Shown: positions 29,548-41,400 of the stretch, one piece after another | Numbering within the stretch: position 1 is the first letter of the stretch | Layout: each line of letters starts with the position of its first letter | From: Micropterix aruncella | Taxonomy: Eukaryota > Arthropoda > Insecta > Lepidoptera > Micropterigidae | Direction: 5' to 3' | Assembly (NCBI GenBank): GCA_944548615.1 | Contig: OX155972.1 | Location: 13,264,614-13,328,613, forward strand | Length of the DNA: 64,000 bases | Position numbers and translations under genes: made by a program | Notes under the pieces: model-generated | What the model was told of the DNA's origin: nothing | Database searches by the model: none | What the model saw: the letters and a program-made list of their open reading frames with translations, nothing else

Positions 29548-29825
29548 TCTATCGGTAGGTAAAATATCGCTAACATTGTTTATTAGCAATATTTTACATT
29601 CCGCTAGATCAGAGGTTCCCAGACTTATTTTTCTCGTAGACCCCTTAAAAAGTTTACTTTTTTTTGGTGGACCCCCTGCTGCTTCATTTCTACCATATTC
29701 CCATACATTTCTAACATATTTTTCACTCCACTGTAGACCCCTGTCGAGTCTCCCGTGGACCCCTAGGGGTCCACCTGGACCAATTTGGGAATCACTGCGC
29801 TAGATGTAGGTAAAGTCTTGCACAA
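29548..29825. mobile_element. Palindromic MITE split by a hAT-type MITE
   Basis: Left half has GCTATCTATCGGTAGGTAAAAT; right half CGCTAGATGTAGGTAAAGTC. The 188-bp insert occupies 29610-29797. Confidence 0.75.
29610..29797. mobile_element. hAT-type MITE, 188 bp
   Basis: Ends CAGAGGTTCCCA and TGGGAATCACTG are inverted repeats. CGCTAGAT is duplicated on both sides (29602-29609, 29798-29805), the 8-bp duplication of hAT elements. Confidence 0.93.
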
Positions 29826-29874
29826 AAAAGTGCAGGAGTCTTGTAAAAGCTGATACTTTTAGATCAGATAGTAT

Positions 29875-30438
29875 TTTGACCATAGCATTCCGGGGTAGAG
29901 TCAGCAGGCCAGATTCTGGGACACCTGGCGCTGGCGTACTAGGAAAGGGGTAATTTTGACTAGTAGGTACCCCCAAAGTGTTTTGCAAAAGCTAAAAATT
30001 CATCAGTGTAACAGCTCGAAACAAATAGTCAGACTGCTTAACAATAGAATGCGTGGCATCAGCATTACTCCATATTATATGTCATACTATATTACGGATC
30101 TTCAAGCCTCAATCACATCGCAGAGCAGCTACATTGCCGATGACACAAAATTCTTCGCCAATCCTATTCTATGCAGTGGACAGCTTCAGCAAGATCTTGA
30201 CAAGATCAAAGCGTGGACGGAAGATTGGTTGCTTACCTTAAACGTTGAGAAATGTGTAGTGCTTCATATCGGGAAAAGCGACCCCAACAAACAATATTTT
30301 CTGGCAAACGCCCAACTAGAAGCAGTCAAGCAACAAAAAGATCTTGGAATTACAATTACTGATGATCTCAAATGGGAGAAACACTTAAGGCGCGCTCTTA
30401 TCGCAAATCACCAAATAGTACCATTTTTGAAAGTCTAG
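29875..30438 (+). pseudogene. CR1/L2-like LINE reverse transcriptase fragment
   Basis: 30120-30410 encodes IADDTKFF (the YADD site with Ile), WTEDWLLTLNVEKCVVLHIG and QQKDLGITITDDLKWEKHL. The stretch before it (29875-30070) matches 43630-43840 in inverse and belongs to a LINE tail, so two pieces are joined. No complete domain remains. Confidence 0.8.
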
Positions 30439-30727
30439 TGCGACGTGACAAAGTTAAAATACAACGCTGAAAAAAATACTGTAGATAGATAAATAAACTA
30501 AAAAGACTTATAAATGAAAAGAATTTTGAAAAGAAGTCTAGTTTTTCAACAAAAAAACGCACAAATAATCCCTCTATAAAAACTTTGACATCGAAACTCT
30601 CCCAATTTTTAAAGGCGACAACATTTTTTTTTTTACGAAATAAATAGCCTGACTGGAGTTCTAAACGTATCTGAAGCCACTTTTTTAATTTGGTTTGTAA
30701 ATTTTGAAATACACCAAAAATTGTCGT

Positions 30728-30734
30728 TATATAA
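30728..30734 (+). promoter_or_regulatory. TATA box candidate
   Basis: TATATAA lies about 200 bases upstream of the first ATG of the Mutator-YqaJ gene. A short upstream frame starts at ATG 30780. Confidence 0.4.
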
Positions 30735-30926
30735 GGTGCGCGCATCGCGTCGTCTCTTCAAACACCGAGCAACGCTCGGATGGGACGGTCGTCTCGGCCG
30801 CTCTGCATTAGCGTATTCTGGTCGCTATTCAGCGTATTTAATGGAAATAAAATCGCAAGCTGACGTGCACCTGGGCTTTTAAATAGTGCATATATTGTAA
30901 ATAGTGACGCTGTATCAGAATAAACA

Positions 30927-33900
30927 ATGGGGAATAAAAATAAAAAACTTCAAAAATCCTTCGTGAGAAAACGACAGGGACCTAAGAAAAATGATAGATC
31001 GTTTGGGTAAGTAAAGCAGGATAGTATACCTTAATCATATGAAATCAAAATTCTTTATTACATTTTTCAATAAGTACATTATTTATGTTAATAAGCCAAC
31101 CTAACTAGGCCTCGCCTGTACTAAGGTAGGTTTAAAGTTATTTATGTGGTGTAGTTTACGGTATAAAGAAGTCAATTTTTATTGATTATTGTATTGTAAA
31201 ATCAATGTGAATTTATCAGCATCTACTAAATTGAAAAAATGACTAGTTGCACTTTAATTGCTATAGATAGTCTACATTACACCGAGAACTAAAGGTTGAC
31301 TGGCACTAGTAAATGCAAAACTTGCAGATAAATTATTGTATGATACCGCATTTTTGTCATTTACCCATTTTATATTTCTCTTAGATCAAAGAAGCGCAAA
31401 GTCAGTGATACTGATATTGGCCAACCGAGTACCTCAGCGGAACTAGTGCACGGAGAGTAAGTATCAATCATTTTGTGAGATACCATATTATGTTTAGTCT
31501 ATTTAGTAAGATTCATCAAAATCGGTTTAGTAGTTTCGAAGATATGAACTATTATGTGTATTACCGGACATACTAGACAAGTGCCTAGTCAATCCATGGC
31601 GTATTTATGAGCAAATAACGACAAAATATGATTGTGATGTGATGTGATGTTGGTTCCCAAAAATATCGGAACCAGTTGGATCACCACTTCAAATCAGAAA
31701 TCCGGCAAGTTGTTGAGACCGTACGTGGTGCCGTACTTGGCGGATATTTTTATATATTTACGTATATTTACTTGAATCATGGCTTGGCTGGCTGACGAAA
31801 AGACGGCTGCTTGTATTCTATGGTTTATTGTAATTGCCTAGCACATGTTTTCCTTGACTATTATCGTCAGGATGGTGGTATACGTTATTTTTAAATTATC
31901 ATATCTGTCAGTTTGTCTTTCTATGTTTTTTTTTCATAATTTCCTCAAGCAGAAAATCCTTTTTTATAGAAATCCGGCTGGTGAAACATATTACGGGATT
32001 GAACCAGAACAAGAACATGACTACACATCTGTTTACGGAAGGAGAATCGTAAATATATTGTACTTTTTTACTAAGCTTAAAGATATTTCAAAACACAGCA
32101 GTCTTTTTAACTGTGGTATTCAATGTCTGAGTTTTGTGGGAGAAAAGAGAATCGGATTAATATCAAAGTTTAAATTTAAGTGCGACATGTGTGGCTTGGT
32201 TTTTTTTATTAACTCTGACAATCCTGCATGTACTGAAAATGTCGAGACAAATGTTGGTGCTGTAATAGGAATAGTATCTTCAGGAATAGCCTATTCGCAA
32301 TTTGAAGAGATATCGTCATCTATGAATGTACCTATATTTTCAGAAAGGTTCTTTGCTAAAACGCAAGATAAAGTATTCGATGAGTGGGAGACGACGGCTG
32401 TAGAGGAAATGGATGCTGCTGCAGAGCGTGAACGCCAGGCTGCCATCGCTGAGGGAAGAGTCAAAGATGGAATACCGATAATTGATGTATACGCTGACGG
32501 GTGTTGGAGTGCAAGGTCCTATGGAAGTAACTATAGGGCTTTATCTGGAGCTGCAGTAATTATTGGTCGCAAATTTGGGGAAGTTTTGTTTATGGCCGTG
32601 AAAAATAAATACTGTGTCATTTGCGCACGTGCACATAACAAAAACACCGTCCCAAAATATCATATCTGCTATAAAAATTACGAAGGATCTTCTTCGGGGA
32701 TGGAAGCTGAAATAATATGTGATGGTTTTCGGCATTCGATAGAAATGTATAACATCATTTATGGGAGGCTAATTGCAGATGGTGACTCGGCAACCTATGC
32801 CAAAATTTTAGCACAGAATCCATACCCAAACACGACTGTGGTAAAAATTGAATGCCGGAACCACATACTCCGTAATTTGTGTAATAAATTACGAGCAGTC
32901 TCAAAAGAAATAAAATACCCCTTAAAATTCAGAAAATTATTAAGTGACAAAAAAGTCATGACTGTTAGAAAGGTGGTAATTTGCTCAATAAAAGAACAAC
33001 GCATATTAATACAAGAAGGAAACATTACAAAAATGCAGGCAATACAGATTTTACACGCTGATGTACAAAATTCCCTGTTACATGCTTTTGGAGATCACAG
33101 AAGATGTAAAAATTATTACTGCCAGACAGAAAAGTCTTTGATGAGTGCCATGGAAGTTCAAAATTCAACGTTTTGGTTTAGATTGAAAGTAATAATAGGC
33201 ACTGTAGCTTCCAAATCTCAAAGCTTAGTAGAAGATGCCGACACCAACACGGCTGAACATTTTAATAGCATAATTGCCAAGATTGTTGGTGGGAAACGTG
33301 TAAATTTTTCCATGAGACGAGCTTACCAAGGACGGTGTGCTGCGGCTGTTGTTGCTTTTAATAACAAGCTGCCTAGGTACACTATTCAAAAAAAAATCTT
33401 GGGTAAAAGTCCAAAAGGTGTTTTAAAAAAGATGGAATTAAGACGATATAACAAAAGACTATGGAACCGAAACAATCCACATAAAAAGAACAGGCTACAT
33501 AAAATTAACCAAACAAAAAATGACTATGGTGCTAATAGTGCTGCCCCGGATATGATACCAGAAGTATTGGAAAGAGCAAAGAAAGATTTTCTTGAAAATT
33601 TAGCTGTGTTGACCAGCGATAAAGAACGAATTGAAAAGGAAACCAAGTTACAACGCGACTGCAGTGAATGGTTGGAGCTACGAAAAAATATGGTCACTGC
33701 GTCTAATTTCGGAAAAATAATAAAAAAGCGCCAAAATACGAGTAGTGCCAATCTAGTAAAAAATGTATTATACTCTGAAAATATTTCGCACGTAGCATCT
33801 ATTGCTCACGGTGTAGAAAACGAAAAATTAGCCCTGCAACAGTTAGAGCAGCAAGAAAAAATTATAATTGAACCCTGTGGGCTATTCGTTGACAGAAAGT

Positions 33901-34451
33901 ATGCATTTATTGGAGCAACACCGGACGGAATTATCGGAGAGGATACAATTGTTGAGGTTAAGTGTCCTGTAATGGCATTTAAAAAAGGCATAGAACAGGC
34001 GATTAAAGAAAACAAAATTCAAATATACAAATATGATAAAAAAAAGGATACATACAAATTAAATCGTAACAGCAACTGGTTTTACCAAGTCCAAGGCCAA
34101 CTCCATGTCTCAAATAGACAAAAATGTCTTTTTGCAATATGGGGTGGCCAAGGCCAAGACTTGAAAACAGAGTACATTGAAAGGGAGGACGATATCTGGA
34201 CAGAAAAAATGGAAAAAAAAATTGTCGACTTTTATATGCAAAGTATTCTCCCAGAAATATTGGACTCCAGACATATGCGTGGAATGCCGATACGCAACTG
34301 TTTCAGTATACCAACAGCGGCACCGCTACCACTTCTATCACCAATGCGATCAACACAATCACCACCGCTAGCACCACTAAATAATTCGCCGCATACGCCG
34401 ACACAATTTAAGAACATTCAGCCAAGAGTATTAGATTATTCCGAGTTTTAA
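30927..34451 (+). CDS. Mutator-like transposase fused to YqaJ-type nuclease, 877 aa, three exons
   Basis: Join of 30927-31006, 31385-31456 and 31970-34451, with GT-AG introns (G|GTAAGT, GA|GTAAGT; acceptors CTTAG and TATAG) and fitting phases. Exon 1 is basic (MGNKNKKLQKSFVRKRQG); exon 2 holds a nuclear-signal-like KKRKV. Exon 3 begins with the Mutator-like domain: Cys pairs, then DVYADGCWSARS (Asp223/227), IADGDSATY (Asp321/323) and TAEHFNS (Glu480), likely the DDE set. From about 610 follows a YqaJ domain, WLELRKNMVTASNFG, then ATPDG (Asp703) and VEVKCP (Glu713, Lys715), the PD-(D/E)XK pattern, and WFYQVQGQLHV. The tail is Pro/Ser-rich. Domains known singly: DNA transposition and 5'-3' exonuclease or recombination. 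No terminal inverted repeats were found, so it may be an element or a captured host gene. Confidence 0.85.
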
Positions 34452-34487
34452 AAAAATCTCCACAAAATAAGCAATAAAAAATATCAA

Positions 34488-34680
34488 TAGTGCATGATAA
34501 TATGTGTATAGTGTATGATAGTGCTATGTGAATACTGTTACGTGTATTGCTATGTGCTATGTGAATAGTGCTATGTGCTATGTGAATAGTGTATGGTGCT
34601 ATGTGAATAGTGATATGTGAATAGTGCATGATAGTGCTATGTGAATGTGTGAATAGTGCTACGATAGTTGTATGTGAATT
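34488..34680 (+). repeat. Minisatellite GTGCTATGTGAATA
   Basis: About ten imperfect units directly after the Mutator-YqaJ stop codon. Confidence 0.9.
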
Positions 34681-34726
34681 TTAGGCGAAAAAGTGCTACG
34701 ATAGGCAATAGTTTTTGGGAAACTAA

Positions 34727-34790
34727 GATGAAGCAAAGGCTTGTGGATTTCTATCAAACATGCCTTTTACCCGGAATAGTCGGTTAAAGA
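34727..34790 (+). pseudogene. Relic of a related YqaJ-protein C-terminus
   Basis: Reads KMKQRLVDFYQTCLLPGIVG, close to KMEKKIVDFYMQSILPEILD of the intact gene upstream (about 34207-34266). No more of the copy is recognisable. Confidence 0.55.
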
Positions 34791-34984
34791 AAATCCCGTT
34801 TCATGCCCCAGAGAGATACCACATTATAAATTCTTACGAATATCTTAACCGGCGCCGCAATATGTTTTTTCGATGTTTTCTGTTTTTAACATTCTTTTTT
34901 CACATTTTTTCCATATACCTACCGACATACCACTCGGGCGGGGTGCATGGCCAAGCTGATTTCTGGACGGTGTTTTTCATCTGA

Positions 34985-36480
34985 GTCATCATATTTTTTT
35001 TATGTATATGCTTATGATACTTATGTAAATTAGGATATTATTAAAGATAATATTATAATTACGGTATCTCCGGTCGTTTTTTGGAGGTTTCCTATCCGGA
35101 CTTAAACGCTCTCATTGATCAAGTGATTTCGTGTGACTTCATATTGCTTAAAATTCTTAGTTTACGGATTTTATATATTGTTGTTTTTAAATATGCACCA
35201 CAAATTAAGTGTAAGCGTTTAAGGCAATGGATACCGTTATTTCCTCCTCAATGAGTCATATTAACGTATACAATAAAGAAAAACCGACTCTTTTGCTGTT
35301 ATTTTACTGATCCTTCTACTGTCTTGTACATTGTGTTAACAGTCTTTTTCAAGTCTTTTTTGATGCCCGGGCTAGAAGATAATCTTTTGGCACTAATAGT
35401 CACCTTGTGTGATATTTTTAACTCATAAAATATCCATACTAGGAAGGTGCCCCTTAAAAACCGCTGTAATTCAAGTGCGATTCTAATGGAGTGACTGTCC
35501 TTTCGATGATCGTTAAACAAACGAAAAAGAGGCACGGTCTACATAATTATACCTGCTCTAGGAAATGGGTGTTACAAAACCCATATATCTACTAATAATG
35601 TGTTAAATGCCACGGTGGCAGTATTTTTTTTATATCCGTAAAAAGAAAAATCACTTCAATTAGAAGTAGATTTAGCAATATGGTGTTGTCGTGGTATTTT
35701 GGTATAAGATTTTGTGTACTGAATATTGTTCAATATGAGAAATTGAGTTGAAAGTTACATATTACTTTTTTTCGTTGAGGCCAAGGTTACCGTCAAAAAG
35801 CGGGTTTTATTTTCAACTTTCAGATCTTTTCAGAATGTGTAATATTTTTAACAATAATATTTTTTATATTGCATTTTTTTAATAATTTATCATAATTCCA
35901 TATTATCCTAACTGAGAAATCAACAAAAAAATATTTTCAATAGATAAATTTTCTATAAGCAGAATGAATGATGAGGTAGGATAGCTGTTATTTGAAAATT
36001 TCATCTAAAATCATTTCTATTTCTGTGCAGAACAACAGATAAGATAGTACTGATATCAGTTATAATAAAGCAGAATTATCCTAACTACACAAAATGCTAT
36101 TTAAAATAAACATTTTGCATATTAAATTTCATAAAAATAAAGCTTTTAATAAACTATTCAAACTATAAAAAAATCAACTCTTAAGAATTATTCATATTAA
36201 AGATAAAAAGAAAATAGAAGAATAGAGAAGGAGAATAAAGTTTAAAAGTGCTCTCCTGACAAATTTGAATAAATCGAGTTAGGCTAGTTCGGCAATTATG
36301 GGACGAATATATGTATGTGCGTAAGGTCCTATCTATGCATTTTATAAATGATGATGTTTCCCGAGCTCCCAGGCGCCTGTCTGCGGCCGCGCAGCGATTG
36401 TCCGTTGGTCGCAGTAGCATTCCAAACGGACAAAAATTGTACTATTTTGTGATGTTTCTGATTATTTATTGCGGTCAGAC
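34985..36480. other. Intergenic, no supported feature
   Basis: AT-rich. A minus-strand frame near 35299-35535 has no recognisable motif. Confidence 0.5.
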
Positions 36481-36489
36481 CGCGTCTTA

Positions 36490-37150
36490 ATTGCAATTGC
36501 TAAAAGAGCCAACTCTATTCTCTATCTAATAAGGAAGGCTTTCCAACATCTATCAATAGAGGTTTTTATCAAGATCTACAAGGCATATGTGAGACCTATT
36601 CTTGAGTATGGCTATCAGATCTGGAACCCTTAATTTTGCAAGGATGTAGATATCCTGGAAAAGGTACAGCGAAGGGCAACCAAAATGCCAGTGGGCCTGC
36701 AAAATAGGAATTATGAAGATCCCTTGAAATTACTTGGAATTACTACACTCAAACAAAGAAGACAAAGAGGGGACCTGATTGAGACATATAAAATTCTAAC
36801 ACATTATTACGATGTACCTGCACTGAATAATATTTACAAATTCAACGTCAATACAAATCTTCGAGGTTACAACAAAAAACTCAACCGTACAAAATTTAAA
36901 TCTAATCCTCGTTTGCCAAATAGAGTGATGAACGTTTTGCCAAATAGAGTGGTGGACATGTGGAATAAACTACCATTTGAAGTGATTAGTGCAATCTGTC
37001 AATCAATTTAAAAATAGACTCGATTTCTACCTAAAAACTTGTTAATATTGTTTATATTATATTGTTAATATTGTTTAGCTTTACAAGATCTGATCTGGAC
37101 GTATCAGCAGAGCTGCCTGTCCAGAATAAATAATAATAATAATAATAATA
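36490..37150 (+). pseudogene. CR1/L2-like LINE, 3' end with (AAT)n tail
   Basis: Encodes YKAYVRPILEYGYQIWNP, an in-frame stop, then [10 protein letters not shown] and [15 protein letters not shown], ending VVDMWNKLPFEV. It finishes in AATAATAAT repeats at 37128-37150. Same family as 59859-60705. Confidence 0.88.
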
Positions 37151-37559
37151 AGAACATAACGCGACTTAGATTTTTGAGTTGTTTTTTTTTACATTTATTT
37201 TCGTTTGTGGTTAACCTCAAAAAAGAGCAGTTTTGTTCAGTGTCTTATCTCACAGCCTTTAACATATCATGAATTTCCCGAGAATTTTTCCCAAGTTCCA
37301 CCAGAAATTTGATGTTAACTTGTTGTTCCATCTGTTCGTCAATCTCCATTGTTTTAACTCAAAGTCACCCGAGCAATGCAGTTTGCGTATTTAATGGACA
37401 GACCGTGTATTAAAATGACAGCAGAAATTCTTATGAAAATAAAACACCTCCTACATACGGGTGAGTTTTAATTTACCGGCATTCCTAAAGTGAGTGAATC
37501 AGTACGAGCAAACGAGGAACTTTCGATATTTTATTTTTGCAATTTTGAACAATTTGACT

Positions 37560-38310
37560 TTTAAATAAAAGTTTCATAAGTGTCGATCGAACGTGCTGCG
37601 TCATCTAGCGGTAGGTAAAATATTGCAAGTATTGTTTATGAACAATATTTCATCTACCACTACATGTTTTTCTTTAAAATCATTTTCAAAATTTAAAAAA
37701 AAAAAAGTTTTTTTTAAATTGCTTATTGCTTGTATTGATTCATCCACTTGAAGGATGCTGGTAAATTAAAACTCATTCTGTAGAAAGAAATACACTGCTC
37801 ACCCCAAGAAGTCTAATACTAATATAGTAATGGGCCTGACTGGTTGATGAACTATGCCATTTCCTATACTTTTTTCATCCAAATAGCAAACAAAAAAATT
37901 ATTTTATAATTCAATTTATTGTTATATTATTATTATTTTACCCTTGTACAGGATGAGTTTTTAATTAGTGACATCCTTGTAGTACGACATAATAAGCAAC
38001 TTTTGATTTTAAAAAAATGAGAAGAAAAAAATACTTTTTGATATTTTTTCTTTTTTTTTTTTTGGCAAAATTGTAAATTTTATTTATTGAAGAAAAGTTT
38101 GAGAAGCGTTAAGCGCGCTGTGCCACCTAGCGGTAGATAGAGCATCGTTTTCATAGCCTTTTATACTATTTTTCAATGAAAAAAAAAACGAATTTTCAAA
38201 AAACAAACACTTTAAAAAAAGCTTTTTTTTTTTTACAAAAATTCATATTGAAAGTTGCTTAGTTTGTCGTACTTCCCACTACATGTCACTAATTAAAAAC
38301 TCAACCTCTA
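37560..38310. mobile_element. Cluster of palindromic MITEs
   Basis: Two GTAGGTAAAATAT-type pieces (37588-37670, 38090-38160) bracket an inverted pair of the GTTGCTTA repeat (37715-37785, 37930-38010); another copy is at 38255-38310. The last copy follows the stop codon of the lipid-transfer gene by about 45 bases, so it probably lies in its 3' UTR. Confidence 0.6.
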
Positions 38311-38354
38311 GTAGTAGCTTAAAGTCTACAAAATATGTCAATTACATGAATAAT

Positions 38355-38444
38355 TTATGGTAAACCAGGGACACCCTCCAAGAAGTTGTCTATGATGTCT
38401 TCCACTTCTGCACTATCCCATAAAGTCATTGAGATGTCGCTTAT
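38355..38444 (-). CDS. Lipid-transfer protein, last exon
   Basis: Acceptor TTTCCAG (minus strand, plus 38445-38451); encodes [20 protein letters not shown] and a short Gly/Pro end before TAA. Phase 0. Confidence 0.75.
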   Translation of the reverse strand: MSDISMTLWDSAEVEDIIDNFLEGVPGLP

Positions 38445-41400
38445 CTGGAAATAAAAACAAGTTATTCTATCACAAAGAATTAGAAAAAGATCAAATATGC
38501 AGGAGGGTAAGCAGAGAGTTCGAGAGAGTTCGAGTCTTATCACGTTTCTATGCAGTATGACAAACTTATAGTCTTTAGTTTATTTTGGTGTGGCACATTC
38601 TATGTCCATCAAAAGTTTTTTTTTTACATTTTTAAACTGATGTTTAAGTTAGTGGCTATCCGCAATGTTCGCAAATCAGTGCAGTATTCTGAAGCGACGA
38701 TACGATATACGATTGTCGTCACTCAACGATATTTGAAATTTCGAATTTGTTACACGGTAAGTCGCTCTTCTTCTGGTTCATGAAAAAAACCGCAGACAAG
38801 AAGTTTTAGACATCATGGACGATATGGAATTCAATGTTGTATTGCATTCACGTATTGTATCGCCACTTCAGAATTCTCCAGCAGGTTAGCTCTAGAATAT
38901 TGCCTGTATGCAACTAAGCAAGCTCTTCTTTTCTATAATTGTATCCAGATGACTTAAAAATATATAAAACTATATGACCCAGTGAACTTCGTACCACCTA
39001 AAATTGATTTGATTGTAACTCTTCATAAGCGTTTATTAATCCTAATCAACCTTCCAAATCCAATTCATTGAAATCTATAATATGGCCGAATCATGTACGG
39101 TTTGAGTTTCGTTTGGTGATTAAATGAAAGTCGTTTGTAATTAAAATAAATTCAATGTATTTAATATATAAATGCTTTTTCGACTTTTCTGACTTATTCG
39201 ACTTTTTCGACTTTTTTGCATTTTTAGACTTTTTTGACTATTTCGATTTTTTTGACGTTTTCGTTTTTTTTTTACTTTTTTGACTCTTTTTACTTTTTTG
39301 ACTTTTTCGACTTTTTAGACTTTTTGACCATTTGAAATTTTACACAATCGCACGGAATGAATAACAGGCTGTCAAACAATAGGATCGCCGCGAACGCCAT
39401 TTATTGAAAGTGGCCCATTTCCCAAAATGACCAATTTCGATGTTTTCGATTTTCAGTTGTTTCTTTAAATTTTTCCTAAATATTTTTTTTTCTAAACCAC
39501 CCCTGAATCAAGGCAAACAAAACAAAAAAATAATAATTCAAATCGGTACAGTCATTTTCGAGATCCTGCGAGACTAACGCAAGGCGATTCATTTTTATAT
39601 ATAAGATTATTAAAACTGAAAACGATTGTGATCTCTTCCAGAAGGATCTAGAGTCTTTAAAAATATATTGTAACAAAAACAGGATAAAAATGAATGTAGC
39701 AAAATGTTTCCACATTCCTATCGCGACGTGCACTTCTATTAACCCCTTGAGTATGATACGACCAAATCTGGTTCTGAAACAATTATCCGTTGAGTATGAT
39801 ACGACCAGATCTGGTTCCGCGTTTTTTTCACTTCTTTGACGTTCTCATATTTATTCATAATTATCTAATTGTTTTACAAAATGATATTTCAATATTCTAT
39901 ATTCGAAATTTCAATGCAATCATTGTGCAGTTGTTCTTTTTATGATTGGTGTAGTAGTTTCGTAGTTATAGTACTTTAAGGTCGATGTCGCCGAAAATCC
40001 TGCAAAAGAGAGAGATGCATCCATGAAAATACCCATTTACTCCAAGGGTTAAGGACCTGGGTGTAGTTTTAGATGATAAAATAAGCTTTCGGGCACATAT
40101 TGCAGCTATTGCGGAAAAATCTATTTTACTAGATTTTTCGGCAATAGCTTGGCTTCATAATTCGCGCATCGAAACCATTCACCGATCCATTAATATTGAA
40201 GGTATTATACAATGCGTTTGTTCGATCTCACCTTGAGTTTGCTTCTCCAATATGGTCTCCCAGGTTCATATTAACAGACTACAAAGTATTCAAAATAAGT
40301 TCGTTCGATATTTAAATTTCAAGACGAAAAGTTATTGTAATACTACTAATGAGGCGGCCTTACTATTTAAAATAAATTCGCTATCTTATCGGCTCAAATT
40401 GAATGATGCTCTGTGCCTCTATAAAATAATGAATGGTATATTCGATTGCTCTGACCTGGTGGGCGAGATCAATATTAACGCCCCAATGAGGATCACACGC
40501 CAATTCGACCTGTTTCGATTGCCGCCTTTTAAAACTAATGCATCAAGGAATGGAGTGCTCACACGCTGCTGTGAGCTTTATAATACCCATTTAAATGGTA
40601 TTGATATATTTAATAATTCCATAATCACTTATAAATACTCCGTATATCAAACCCTAACCGATACAATAAACTGACTCGTATTAGCTATTTTTATTGATTA
40701 TTATTATTATTTTTATATTTTATATACGCCATTACTAATATCATACACGCTCACACTCCACACCCACACCCACAAAACACTCCCACAAACATATACACAC
40801 ACACCCTTAATACTAGACTCTTGTGTAGTACTAAAATTGAAGGTACATTAGTTTTATTAACCCTTGGAGTAAATGGGTATTTTCATGGATGCATCTGTCT
40901 CTTTTGCAGGATTTTCGGCGACGACCTTAAAGTACTATAACTATGAAACTACTACACCAATCATAAAAAGAACAACTGCACAATGATTGCATTGAAATTT
41001 CGAATATAGAATATTGAAATATATCGAATACAGAATATTGAAATATCATTTTGTAAAACAATTAGATAATTATGAATAAATATGAGAACGTCAAAGAAGT
41101 GAAAAAAACGCGGAACCAGATCTGGTCGTATCATACTCAACGGATAATTGTTTCAGAACCAGATTTGGTCGTATCATACTCAAGGGGTTAAGTAGTTTTT
41201 TTTAAACGTAATTTATGTAATTTTATTGAAATCCGTAACCGGTTTTATTTGTTGTAAATTTGTATATATTTTTTAATATCGTTATTGTAATACTGTGTGA
41301 TTTCTCAATAAGGAATAAAGAATAATTTAAGCATTTCTATTATTAGGTTTCTTACTTACTCATTCACTTACTCACTCACAGAACTCACTTTGGGCTACTA

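Noticed and set aside
31845..31969. Upstream in-frame ATG at 31845 as start of the Mutator-YqaJ protein
   Set aside because: The segment is hydrophobic intron-like text with a polypyrimidine tract and acceptor at 31969, and two upstream exons fit in phase.
30456..35630. Inverted pair AAAAAAATACTG / CAGTATTTTTTT around the Mutator-YqaJ gene as TIRs
   Set aside because: Similarity covers only a dozen low-complexity bases, with no 9-bp duplication.
38640..38884. Possible plus-strand first exon (ATGGACGATATGGAATTC at 38815) between good splice-like signals
   Set aside because: The sequence that follows reads as decayed jockey-like reverse transcriptase, and the required introns would be only 53 and 64 bases. 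No downstream exon was found.
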